Origin: Podospora pseudoanserina
Taxonomy: Eukaryota > Ascomycota > Sordariomycetes > Sordariales > Podosporaceae
Assembly (NCBI RefSeq): GCF_035222485.1
Contig: NC_085920.1
Span: 3,472,001-3,536,000 of the forward strand
DNA: 64,000 nucleotides
Direction of reading: 5' to 3'
The notes below the pieces were generated by a model. The model saw nothing but the letters and a program-made list of their open reading frames with translations, had not been told where the DNA came from and did not search any database. Made by a program: the position numbers and the translations under genes. Positions 56,233 to 64,000 of the stretch are shown here, piece after piece; within the stretch, counting starts at the first letter, position 1; every line of letters starts with the position of its first letter.

Positions 56233-58021
56233 ATGGCCTCGTAAGTAAACAACAGTCGAAGTAAACATAGGCGATCTTAGCGGCTAACATTTCTTGCCAT
56301 CAATCAGTCTTGGAGAAGTCACCTTTGACTTCACATTCCCATGTGATCCTTCAACGCCTCCCAGCTTCACCTTTGACCCATCTCTTTTGGAGATCCCCTA
56401 CAACCAAGGTCATGCTCGCTCCAGCTCACTTTCATCCATCTACTCTTTCGAGTCCACACCATCAGAGCCCGTCTCGGCACCCAGCACCCGCCGGACCACC
56501 CCAGCCCGGTCTCCCATCCGGACTCATGGGCCTCTTCTCCTGCCCAAGATCCGCAGCCAGGATCAAGCCATCGGCCCTTCCGCTGCTGCCCCGGCTGCCA
56601 AGCGCCAAAGGACATCACCAACCCCAGCTGCCCCCAACAAGAGCGCCTACCGCCCAACACACGCCCGCAGCTACACCAGCCCAGAGGCCATCTCCTTCAC
56701 CAGCTCGGTCTCTTTCACAGATGACAGCAACCCAGCACCTCTTCTCTGCTCCCCCGTGAGCTTTGCCCACGATTCCGCCGCGAACCACTCCCGGAGAGCA
56801 TCTTCCTGCAGCGTCGAAAACATCAGCTTCCCCAGCCAGGTCACATCATACCGCCCCATGCCCACATACGTGCCTGCCAGACGCACCAGCACAAGCCCCA
56901 CACCGCCACCCCAACCCCAACCCCAGACCCATCTCTCCCAACCCGAACAGTACAACCTCTACCAACAGTATGTCCCAAGAGCGCCATCACCATTGGCCGC
57001 TGCCGCCCCCATCGTCCCAGACATGACCCCCTCCACAACCCTCTACTCCTACCTCACCTCCTCCAACCCAGCCCCATCCCTCGTCAGGAGCATCTCCTTC
57101 CCCCTCCGTGACCCGAACATCAAGCACTTTTGGTGGGACGTCCGCCAGATCAGACCATGGACCAACTTCACCGCCCAGAGCCTCCTGTCTCTCCCCGGCG
57201 CGGAGTCGTGCCTTTCCACCCCGCTCTCAGCGGCTCTGCTGCCCAACATTTCCGCCGGCGGGCAGAGACACCCCGAGACGGAGGCGGCGCTTCACGGGAT
57301 CTACGCGGGGTATTACCTCCCCAAGCTGAACAATGCCCTCGCGCTGTCGTCAACACAGCCGGTGCAGCTGTCGGTGCCGAAGAAGGCTGCTGCTGGGATG
57401 AACACGGAGTGCATGTTTGTGGGCAACGTCCCCGGCGACGAGGCCAGCGCGGCGGCGATTTTCGGGGGCAAGCCGATGGCGAGGGTGGTGGGGATTGTCA
57501 AGAGCTTCGATCGGTTCAATACCGGGATGAGGGTGGAGGGGAATGTGAAGAGGGTGGAGTACCTCCGCGGTCTTGCGCATCTGCATCATGCGATGAGGGA
57601 GCACGGGTGTAGGTATGGGTTTATTCTGACCGAGATTGAGCTTGTGGTTGTGAGGAATGGGGGGGAGAGGACGCCGCATTTTGGGTTTTTGGAGGTGACG
57701 AGTGTGCAGCTGAACAAGACTGACGATCTGGAGGGGCCGGTGGAGGCGGAGAATGCGGAGATGACGGCTTGTTTGGCGCTTTGGGGGTTGTGCATGCTGG
57801 CTGGAGATGGGGCGATGCCGGGGGAGGCGCATTGGAAGAGCGAGATCGGGGCGCCGGCGGAGGGGACGAGGAGGAAGGCTTTGGAGAGGGATGGGTGGAT
57901 GCCGCAGCCGCAGTTGGCGGAGAAGAGGGAGGCGAAGAGGAGTAGGGGGTGGGTTTGGCCTGAGGACGCGGTGGGCAGGAAGGAGTTGGGGAAGAGGGGG
58001 GTTAGGTATGGGGGTTGTTAG
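56233..58021 (+). CDS. Conserved fungal protein of unknown function
   Basis: A mini exon of eight bases (56233-56240, ATGGCCTC) joins over a 67-nt intron (GTAAGT, GGCTAAC branch, CAG) to 56308-58021, giving 573 residues starting MASLGEVTFDFTF. The first half is Ser/Pro-rich and disordered, with Gln/Pro runs. The second half is a folded domain: PNIKHFWWDVRQIRPWTNF, then ETEAALHGIYAGYYLPKLNNAL, VVGIVKSFDRFNTGMRVEGN and LHHAMREHGCRYGFILTEIE. The last two resemble a nuclease- or kinase-like core seen in many uncharacterised ascomycete proteins, but I cannot name the family. The start is chosen because the downstream frame has no early ATG and the ACC ATGG context is strong. Confidence 0.82.
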
Positions 58022-59726
58022 TTAGATTGCATGGCTGGTTCATGATGAAAGGGTCTGCGACTCTGGTGAAGAAAAAAAAAGAATAATGAGACTCATGACT
58101 GACGACTGGTTTCGGGTGGGTCATGGGGACTCGAGGATTGGAGTTTTGGATATAGGAGTGGGCATTTGGGTACATTTTTGATAGTTAATACAAAGTTCAG
58201 ATGATCAACACCTTTGACGTTGACTTTCTGTGATATTGTGCGGCTCTTCATCCCAGCATCAACCCTCTCCAACCCATTGTCCCAAATCCACAGTAAAGCC
58301 CTCCAACCCATCACCAAAATACCCCACCGACACTCCCCGTTGCTTTTACGTCTCCATCCTAGACTTCAGATAGCGATGTAAGCTGGTTCGTGGTTTCGCC
58401 TCTGCTTCTCTGTCAATGTGGTAAGCAGTTCATTCAATAGGAGACACCGCCTGCTGGCGATGATGGGTAAGCTTGAGATAGGTTGGGAATGCCGCGCGGG
58501 CGGGCCGTGATGAGTAAGGAGTCCCTCGTAGGATAGTTTATATTCCGACTACTGCTGGGGCTGAGATGGATGGGAGGTGACAGGGGGGAAGCGGGTGGTT
58601 TATCTTTGTATGGCTGAACAGATCTATCTTGTTGATGAAGATTACGACGGCTCATTTGGACAATGTTCTTACCTTTTCTGTGGTTTATCTGGGAATTGAA
58701 AAGCTAGCTAGAGGAGTTTGTGATGTGTTTGGATATACTCATGTATGATGAAGTTGACAACTTTGGTGGAACTGGCCTTGATTGGATAAGATTGGTGTTT
58801 GAGTTGTGGCACTTGGACGCAGTGCTTGGGCTCAATATTTGGGTTGTGGGTTGGGTGTATCAGTCGATGAATGGGGTGTTGTGTGTAGTTGTCTTTGGTA
58901 AATCTGGTTTTATACTATCAGCATGTGGGCCCATGAAAGTCGGAACCTCTTAGATCGGAACAGCTTCCGTAACCGGTACCGGGCCGGGGCTCATAATGGG
59001 ATCCGCCACGGAACCTCCGTGCCAAGCCGGACCGGATTTCGGAATGCTTCTCAAGCCCTGCCGGATAGAAAAGAGGGTTAGGGTTAATACAGTGGCTGAC
59101 AAATTACCCCCTCTTTGCCCCACTGCAATCTTGGCTCCAGAGCTGCGCCTTCGTGATGGACCTTCTCCTTTTCTCAACAGTCGCCAGTGCGTCAGGTGCA
59201 TGCTCGGAGGACACAAATCACTGAACAGGAAGCTTGCCATTGGCACTCTTATCCATTGTTTTGCCAATGGAATCGACTGACTGAATGGGTAGAGTGAAGT
59301 GGGGCTGCGTTAGTCGCATCTGCACTGCGCTGTGCTGTCGCAGTTGAGGGCGCTGTGATGGCTGCGACAATCCAAACCATAGATAGGGTGGTTAACCTCT
59401 GGGACAATAACCCAAAATAAAACCGTAGCTATAGAAAAATAAAAGAAACAATATTGTGGCTTCATTTTTGAAAAACACCAGTTGGTCGCACGCCCTCAGA
59501 AGCAGCCTTCTTTGCTAGGTATTGTCCAGCCAGAACTGGATTGAAACCACACCATCAACCCCCAGGTCGACGAGTGGTCACAGCACAGCGAGCGGCCCCA
59601 AAACTCGCAGCAACGCTCTTCGGGTGCCAAGCGACCTTTTCAATTCCCAACTTCAGTCAGCGACAGTTGCGACTTGATATCGGCAGCAGGAGCTTGTGCA
59701 GCGGACCATGACAGACACGCTGCACA
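58022..59726. other. 1.7-kb stretch without a supported gene
   Basis: This is the 3' flank of one gene and the promoter of the next. It has two short telomere-like units (GGGTTAGGGTTA at about 59077-59090), too few to mean more than chance. No gene is supported. Confidence 0.45.
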
Positions 59727-61619
59727 ATGGCCATGACATCCTCTGCGACCCGCTCCAAACGAGCCGAGGGTCTCCATGCCACCATCTCGCACCCCAAGTT
59801 GCTCTCCAGCAGCAGCGCTGACTATCGCCGCCCTGTCGCGACCGCCATGCCGAAGCAGAACAGCAAACAATTCCCGCTCAGCCCGACTCGCGCCTATGGA
59901 AAGCGACATCTCGACCTCTCGTCTGGCAATTGCGATGCCGTCATACCAAAGAAGGCCAGGATTGCCGTAGAGATCCCGGCGAGGCCCTCGTCGTACCACG
60001 CCCGAGTTGCGAAAGAATCGGCCGACGCGCCACCATTGCCGCTGCCCACCAAACCCACTGTCGCGGCGGCGGCACCACCACCACCGCAACCCCGATCTGC
60101 GATACCGACACGAGCCCCGCCGGCGCAACCCGCGACAGCAAACAATGCCGAGAAACACCCTACTAGCCTCACAAAACATCAGGAAAAGGTCGTCAATGGG
60201 CTCAAGCATGAGCTCAGCAGACTGCAGCCGAACACGGAGGACACAACGAGCACCACCCAAAGCCAGGGTCGCAAGTTGAGGTCACAAGAAGCTACTCGTT
60301 TCAAGAGTGAGCTCTCTGCTTATTTCCCCGAGTACGATGAGGTCATTGGCAACGACCCGAAAAAAGAGTGTGAGTTTATCTTGCATATTGTCATCTCTAT
60401 TCAATTGCTAAGTTGTTCGCGTCCTTTAGACTCGTTGAATCTCGAGACTCCAGTCGCCGTAGTATCCGATACCGCACCTACCCCCTCTGCCTGGGCTTCC
60501 AAACCTCCAACCTTCCCAGTCGAGAGCTGGGGCGATAAGTTGTACACCGACCTCCACGACTGCCAGCGAATTGACTTTGCATTCCTCGCAAAGCAATCCA
60601 AGCCACTTGATCCCTCACAGTACCAAGCAGACCCCTTGCCCGATAGTTATTACGAACCAATCCATAAAAAAGAAGAAAAGCAAGAGCGCTCGGTACGAAA
60701 TACCGAAAAGATTCGTGCCCAACATGAACGAGACCAAGTCATCCGCCTCCTGGACGGCCTCCAAGGTCCAGACTGGCTCAGAATCATGGGTGTGAGCGGC
60801 ATCACCGAATCCAAAAAGAAAACCTTCGAGCCTGCGAGAGAGTATTTCGTCAAGGGTTGCGAATCCATCCTGGATAAGTTCCGGCGATGGACGGCGGAGG
60901 AGAAGAGAAGGAAGCGGGAGAAGGAAAGGAAAGCGAAATACCTGGCCGACAGGGAGACTGCCACGAGTGAGGAGAAGGATCTTGAGCCCTCTGCTCGGTC
61001 CAGCCGTGCCACGTCTACAAGTCATGAGGAGAAGCATACGAAGAAGAAGAGGAAGAGAGAAGTGGTGGTTCCGGATAGTGAGGATGAGGCTATGGGTGAT
61101 GATGAGCTGGATGGTGAACCACCAGATGATGTTGAGGAGAGTGACGTTGATGCTTCTGTCGCTAAACAGCTTCGAGAAGAGGCTCTTGCGGCGGCTGCTA
61201 AGAAGTCGTCTTTGAAGTCGAAGCCGCCACCGAAGAAACGGGTTCGTCCTTCGAAGCCACCACCACCGCCACCACCACCACCACCACCATACCAAGCTAA
61301 GAAGGCACCGACTGTTGAGCCTTTTCCTGTCCCGCCACAGCAGGAGAGGGAGTTTACGTCTTTCTTTGCGAAGAAACATCAGCGTGATGCTGCTCTCAAT
61401 CCAAACCGTCGCCGAATTAGTACCAGAAGGAACCCAGTTCTTGCTTGGGGCGTGGCCGTTCCCGAGGTTGCAGAGGCCGATTTTAGTCTCTCGGAAGAGA
61501 TCAGGGATGAGGTGATGGGGTCGAGGAACAGTGCTCCTGCTGCTACGACTACCAACGATACTGCCGCCGCTGTTAAGCCTACCAGGGGCCGTCCTGCGAG
61601 GGGGAAGAAGAAGCCTTAG
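59727..61619 (+). CDS. SAS4-domain chromatin protein
   Basis: Exons 59727-60369 and 60430-61619 encode 610 residues; the 60-nt phase-1 intron (donor GTGAGT, TTTAG end) is free of stops. The N-terminal 200 residues are basic and Pro/Ala-rich. Residues about 250-400 match the domain of 'something about silencing' subunit 4: WGDKLYTDLHDCQRIDFAFL, then a Lys/Glu-rich helix, RLLDGLQGPDWLRIMGVSGI and REYFVKGCESILDKFRRW. In yeast Sas4 is a subunit of the SAS-I histone H4 K16 acetyltransferase; related fungal proteins sit in MYST-type complexes. The rest has acidic and basic stretches (KKKRKREVVVPDSEDE), a Pro run encoded by a CCA repeat and an AT-hook-like RGRPARGKKKP at the end, so nuclear location is likely. 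Confidence 0.85.
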   Translation: MAMTSSATRSKRAEGLHATISHPKLLSSSSADYRRPVATAMPKQNSKQFPLSPTRAYGKRHLDLSSGNCDAVIPKKARIAVEIPARPSSYHARVAKESADAPPLPLPTKPTVAAAAPPPPQPRSAIPTRAPPAQPATANNAEKHPTSLTKHQEKVVNGLKHELSRLQPNTEDTTSTTQSQGRKLRSQEATRFKSELSAYFPEYDEVIGNDPKKECEFILHIVISIQLLSCSRPLDSLNLETPVAVVSDTAPTPSAWASKPPTFPVESWGDKLYTDLHDCQRIDFAFLAKQSKPLDPSQYQADPLPDSYYEPIHKKEEKQERSVRNTEKIRAQHERDQVIRLLDGLQGPDWLRIMGVSGITESKKKTFEPAREYFVKGCESILDKFRRWTAEEKRRKREKERKAKYLADRETATSEEKDLEPSARSSRATSTSHEEKHTKKKRKREVVVPDSEDEAMGDDELDGEPPDDVEESDVDASVAKQLREEALAAAAKKSSLKSKPPPKKRVRPSKPPPPPPPPPPPYQAKKAPTVEPFPVPPQQEREFTSFFAKKHQRDAALNPNRRRISTRRNPVLAWGVAVPEVAEADFSLSEEIRDEVMGSRNSAPAATTTNDTAAAVKPTRGRPARGKKKP

Positions 61620-62443
61620 TTGCCTCATTTTTGTCGAAGCAGAGAGATGAACATCATGCCCGTCATCACACTTTGCAACATTACCACATTGTTCCTCGCC
61701 ACATGCTTACGCGAGTATATATTTGAACATTATCAAACTACCATCACCCCCGCATTGATAGGGGACTTGTAGTTATTCAAAGGATACAAAGGGTTTAGGG
61801 TCAGGGTCAGGGTAGGGGTAAACTTGGGAATTTTCAAGCAGGGAGTTTAGGGGGGGGTTCGGATTATTTGGGTTGGGTTGGGGTTTGCTGGGCAGACTTT
61901 TTACCGTCATAGGAAGGGGAAATAACTGTTTTTGCGACTGGCAAATTGTTTGGGAGGAGTAGAGACGGTGAGGAGTACCGGGGGTGCAGGACAACAGGCT
62001 GCATAGTGTAGGGGTGTTTGTGGGGATAATTGATGTGGGAGGGGGGGTTGTTTATCTGTAGAGATAATTGTATTTATAAATCAAGGTATTAGGAATATTT
62101 TGTGGTTGGGGTGTTTATTGTGAGTGATTTGTGATCTTAATGGGTGGTAAAGGGGTTGGTGGTGCTGTTCAGGTTGTGAGAATAGCCAACGACTCCTGTG
62201 TTGACATGAGAACTGAGCAGACAACACTCAAGAATCTCCAAACTCCTTGCGAAAAAAGACATATATACCGCTCACAAAGTTACATGAACCCAGCCCAGGC
62301 CCAAACCTGGCTATGCATATACCTAACCCATAACCCCCTTTCCCCCCAAGTCCAGAACCATGAATGAACCTAACAGTCCTTTTTGTTCCCTTTCCCCAGC
62401 CAACCCAGTCTATAACGCCCCGCCCCTAATTGCCTTGTCCGTA
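61620..62443. other. Convergent intergenic region
   Basis: This is the 3' flanks of the SAS4-domain gene and the histidine kinase gene. GGGTCA/GGGTTA-like G-rich stretches occur at about 61790-61880. No gene is supported. Confidence 0.55.
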
Positions 62444-64000
62444 TTATATGTACCCCCCTTTACCTCCCCCTTGCCCCCCCTCCAAATTGAACCTCTCCAC
62501 ATTCTCCTCCGTCAACCTCTCCCCCAGCCCCTCCTTCTTCCCCCCAAGAACGGAAGGACTCTTCGCCCCCCCAATCCCCGCCGCCCCAACCAGCTTATCA
62601 TCCCGACTGTGCATCGCACTCTCCTTGTCCTCCTCAAAGTGCTTAATAACAGGCGACATCGGCACCCCCCCCAGCCTTTCCTCACTCCCCGGCCTCGACA
62701 GCCCTTTCTGCGGGGAGTTAGACTTGGGAGTGGTACTATCCCCACCACCACCACCACTACCACCACCACCACCATCACTTACAACCCCAACCCCATCACT
62801 TACAACCCCAACCCCATCACTCACGACCGTATACCCCGGAAAATGCCCCTTTCCTCCCTCCCTCCCCAGGCTTAGGCGTGGGCAGTTCCTCATGCGTCTC
62901 TCTATCATGTTCCACCCCAACCCCCGGAATCCCCGCATTATCACAATGCTCCCCCGAATCCGAACAATCACTCACCACACTGCTCCCAACCCCATCATCC
63001 ACCGCCACCATTCCCCCTTTCCTCCCCTTACTCCCCCACCTGACCAACATCCTCTCCAAAACCCTACTCTTCACCGGCTTGCTCAGATAATCATCCATCC
63101 CCGCCCTCTTGCACTTCTCCCTATCCCCCTGAATCGCACTCGCCGTCATGGCCACGATCGGCACGTCCCCCACAAAAGACTTGTACGGCAAGTGGTGCCT
63201 CAGCAAGTGCGTGCACTTGTACCCATCAATCAGCGGCATCTGCACATCCATCAAAATGATATCCGGCTTCTTCTTCTCCCCCTTCTCCGCCGCAATCAGG
63301 TAATCCAGCGCCTCCTTCCCGTTCCAGGCAGCAACAACATTAAAGCCGAGTTTTCGAATCGTTTTGATGGCAATCTGCTGATTGATAGCATTGTCCTCCA
63401 CAACCAAAATGTGGATCTTGGACCTCTCTTCCAGGGACAGGTCTTCCTCAGGCGAGGACACACTAGGTAGGTTGACCGACGACGAGTTGCGCCACGATGA
63501 ACGGCCCCTGTCCCCAAGTACAGAACCGATCTCGGGGGGCGTTCCCATAGAATGGTCGTACTCCGAGCTGTGGCACGAGACGCTCATCTCCGACTGCAAC
63601 CGATCAGGAATGGGATCAATCTGGACAAGGCTGGACTTTTGAGCAGCACCCTGGGGCTTGTTGAACGGGATCCAAAACGTGGCCGTCGTCCCCGTCCCAA
63701 GAGTGGACTCGAGCACCATCCTCCCCTTCATCAAATCCAGCAGGTGCTTGCAAATCGTCAACCCCAATCCCGTCCCGCCAAACTTCCTCGCCGTCGAAGC
63801 GTCACCCTGACTAAAAGGCTGAAACAACCTCTTCCTCACCTCCTCCTCGATCCCGATCCCCGTGTCCTCGATCACAAACTTTATCTCGGTGATCTCGGGC
63901 GTGTCCTTCTCCTTGAAAACCGAAAACTTGACATGCCCATGGTTGGTGAACTTGATGCTGTTTGTCACCAGATTCGTGATAATCTGCCTCACCCTCCCAG
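62444..64000 (-). CDS. Hybrid histidine kinase, C-terminal part; start outside window
   Basis: The frame enters at the right edge inside the HATPase domain. Visible motifs are the N box NLVTNSIKFT, G1 DTGIGI, the F box LFQPFSQGD and G2 GTGLGL. A linker rich in Ser follows. A receiver domain then shows VEDNAINQQIA, the phospho-acceptor Asp in ILMDVQMP, the conserved Thr/Ala region AMTASA and the Lys of SKPVK. The dimerisation/phospho-His part and any sensor domains lie outside the window. The tail after the receiver can end at 62817 in the same frame, or a 127-nt intron (62834-62708, GTATAC...CCGCAG, TCTAAC near the 3' end) can join it to a second frame that ends at 62444 (ERLTEENVERFNLEGGQ). 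I favour the longer form but cannot prove it. The protein signals by His-Asp phosphorelay. Confidence 0.88.

Noticed and set aside
59077-59090. Telomere-like GGGTTAGGGTTA
   Set aside because: Only two units inside ordinary sequence; too short to be an interstitial telomere.
61790-61825. G-rich GGGTCAGGGTCAGGG stretch as a telomere relic
   Set aside because: The unit is not TTAGGG and the stretch is short. It is simple G-rich 3' flank.
1-64000. CRISPR array, bacterial-style operon or LTR element
   Set aside because: The gene structure is eukaryotic, no spaced direct repeats of CRISPR type exist, and no reverse transcriptase, integrase or capsid-like protein was recognised on either strand.

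Overview
The window reads as nuclear DNA of a filamentous ascomycete, probably a sordariomycete and possibly Sordariales. Genes are dense and have few, short introns (mostly 51-127 nt) with GTRNGT-like donors and CTRAC-type branch sites. Two single-copy 5S rRNA genes and a 5S relic are dispersed among protein genes, as in Neurospora. Gene content is fungal: an Shr3 permease chaperone, Wss1, a GPI-anchored secreted protein, an endothiapepsin-like protease and a hybrid histidine kinase. The order is inferred from sequence feel only; no search was run.

Layout. 0-9.6 kb holds conserved genes: the 3' part of a 3-beta-HSD-family dehydrogenase, a PPPDE (DeSI-like) peptidase, the OLA1/YchF ATPase, and a large VPS9-ankyrin-PX-BAR protein with the architecture of yeast Vrl1. 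9.7-24.6 kb looks accessory. It has a small two-exon gene, a decayed AAA ATPase and a decayed STAND-like gene in divergent orientation, two secreted proteins (one GPI-anchored), an ankyrin protein with a HeLo/STAND-type N-terminus, two 5S genes, one 5S relic and two arrays of a 21-bp repeat.

24.6-39.6 kb returns to conserved genes: CDC26 (anaphase-promoting complex), a secreted aspartic protease, WSS1 (DNA-protein crosslink protease), SHR3, a pyridoxal-reductase-type aldo-keto reductase, a DUF202 membrane protein and an HCS1/IGHMBP2-type helicase. A third 21-bp repeat array lies about 170 bp upstream of the helicase start. 39.6-64 kb carries a low-complexity coiled-coil protein, TAF2 (TFIID), a conserved fungal protein of unknown function, a SAS4-domain chromatin protein and the C-terminal half of a hybrid histidine kinase cut by the window end. 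Three long stretches (39.5-42.7, 51.7-56.2 and 58.0-59.7 kb) hold no gene I can support.

The least expected signal is the 21-bp repeat family. It occurs at three separate loci, each with copies in both orientations, so each locus could form an imperfect fold-back. I do not recognise it as a named element. The housekeeping genes do not form an evident pathway; WSS1, CDC26, TAF2, the SAS4-domain protein and the helicase share nuclear roles, but I see no sign of co-regulation.
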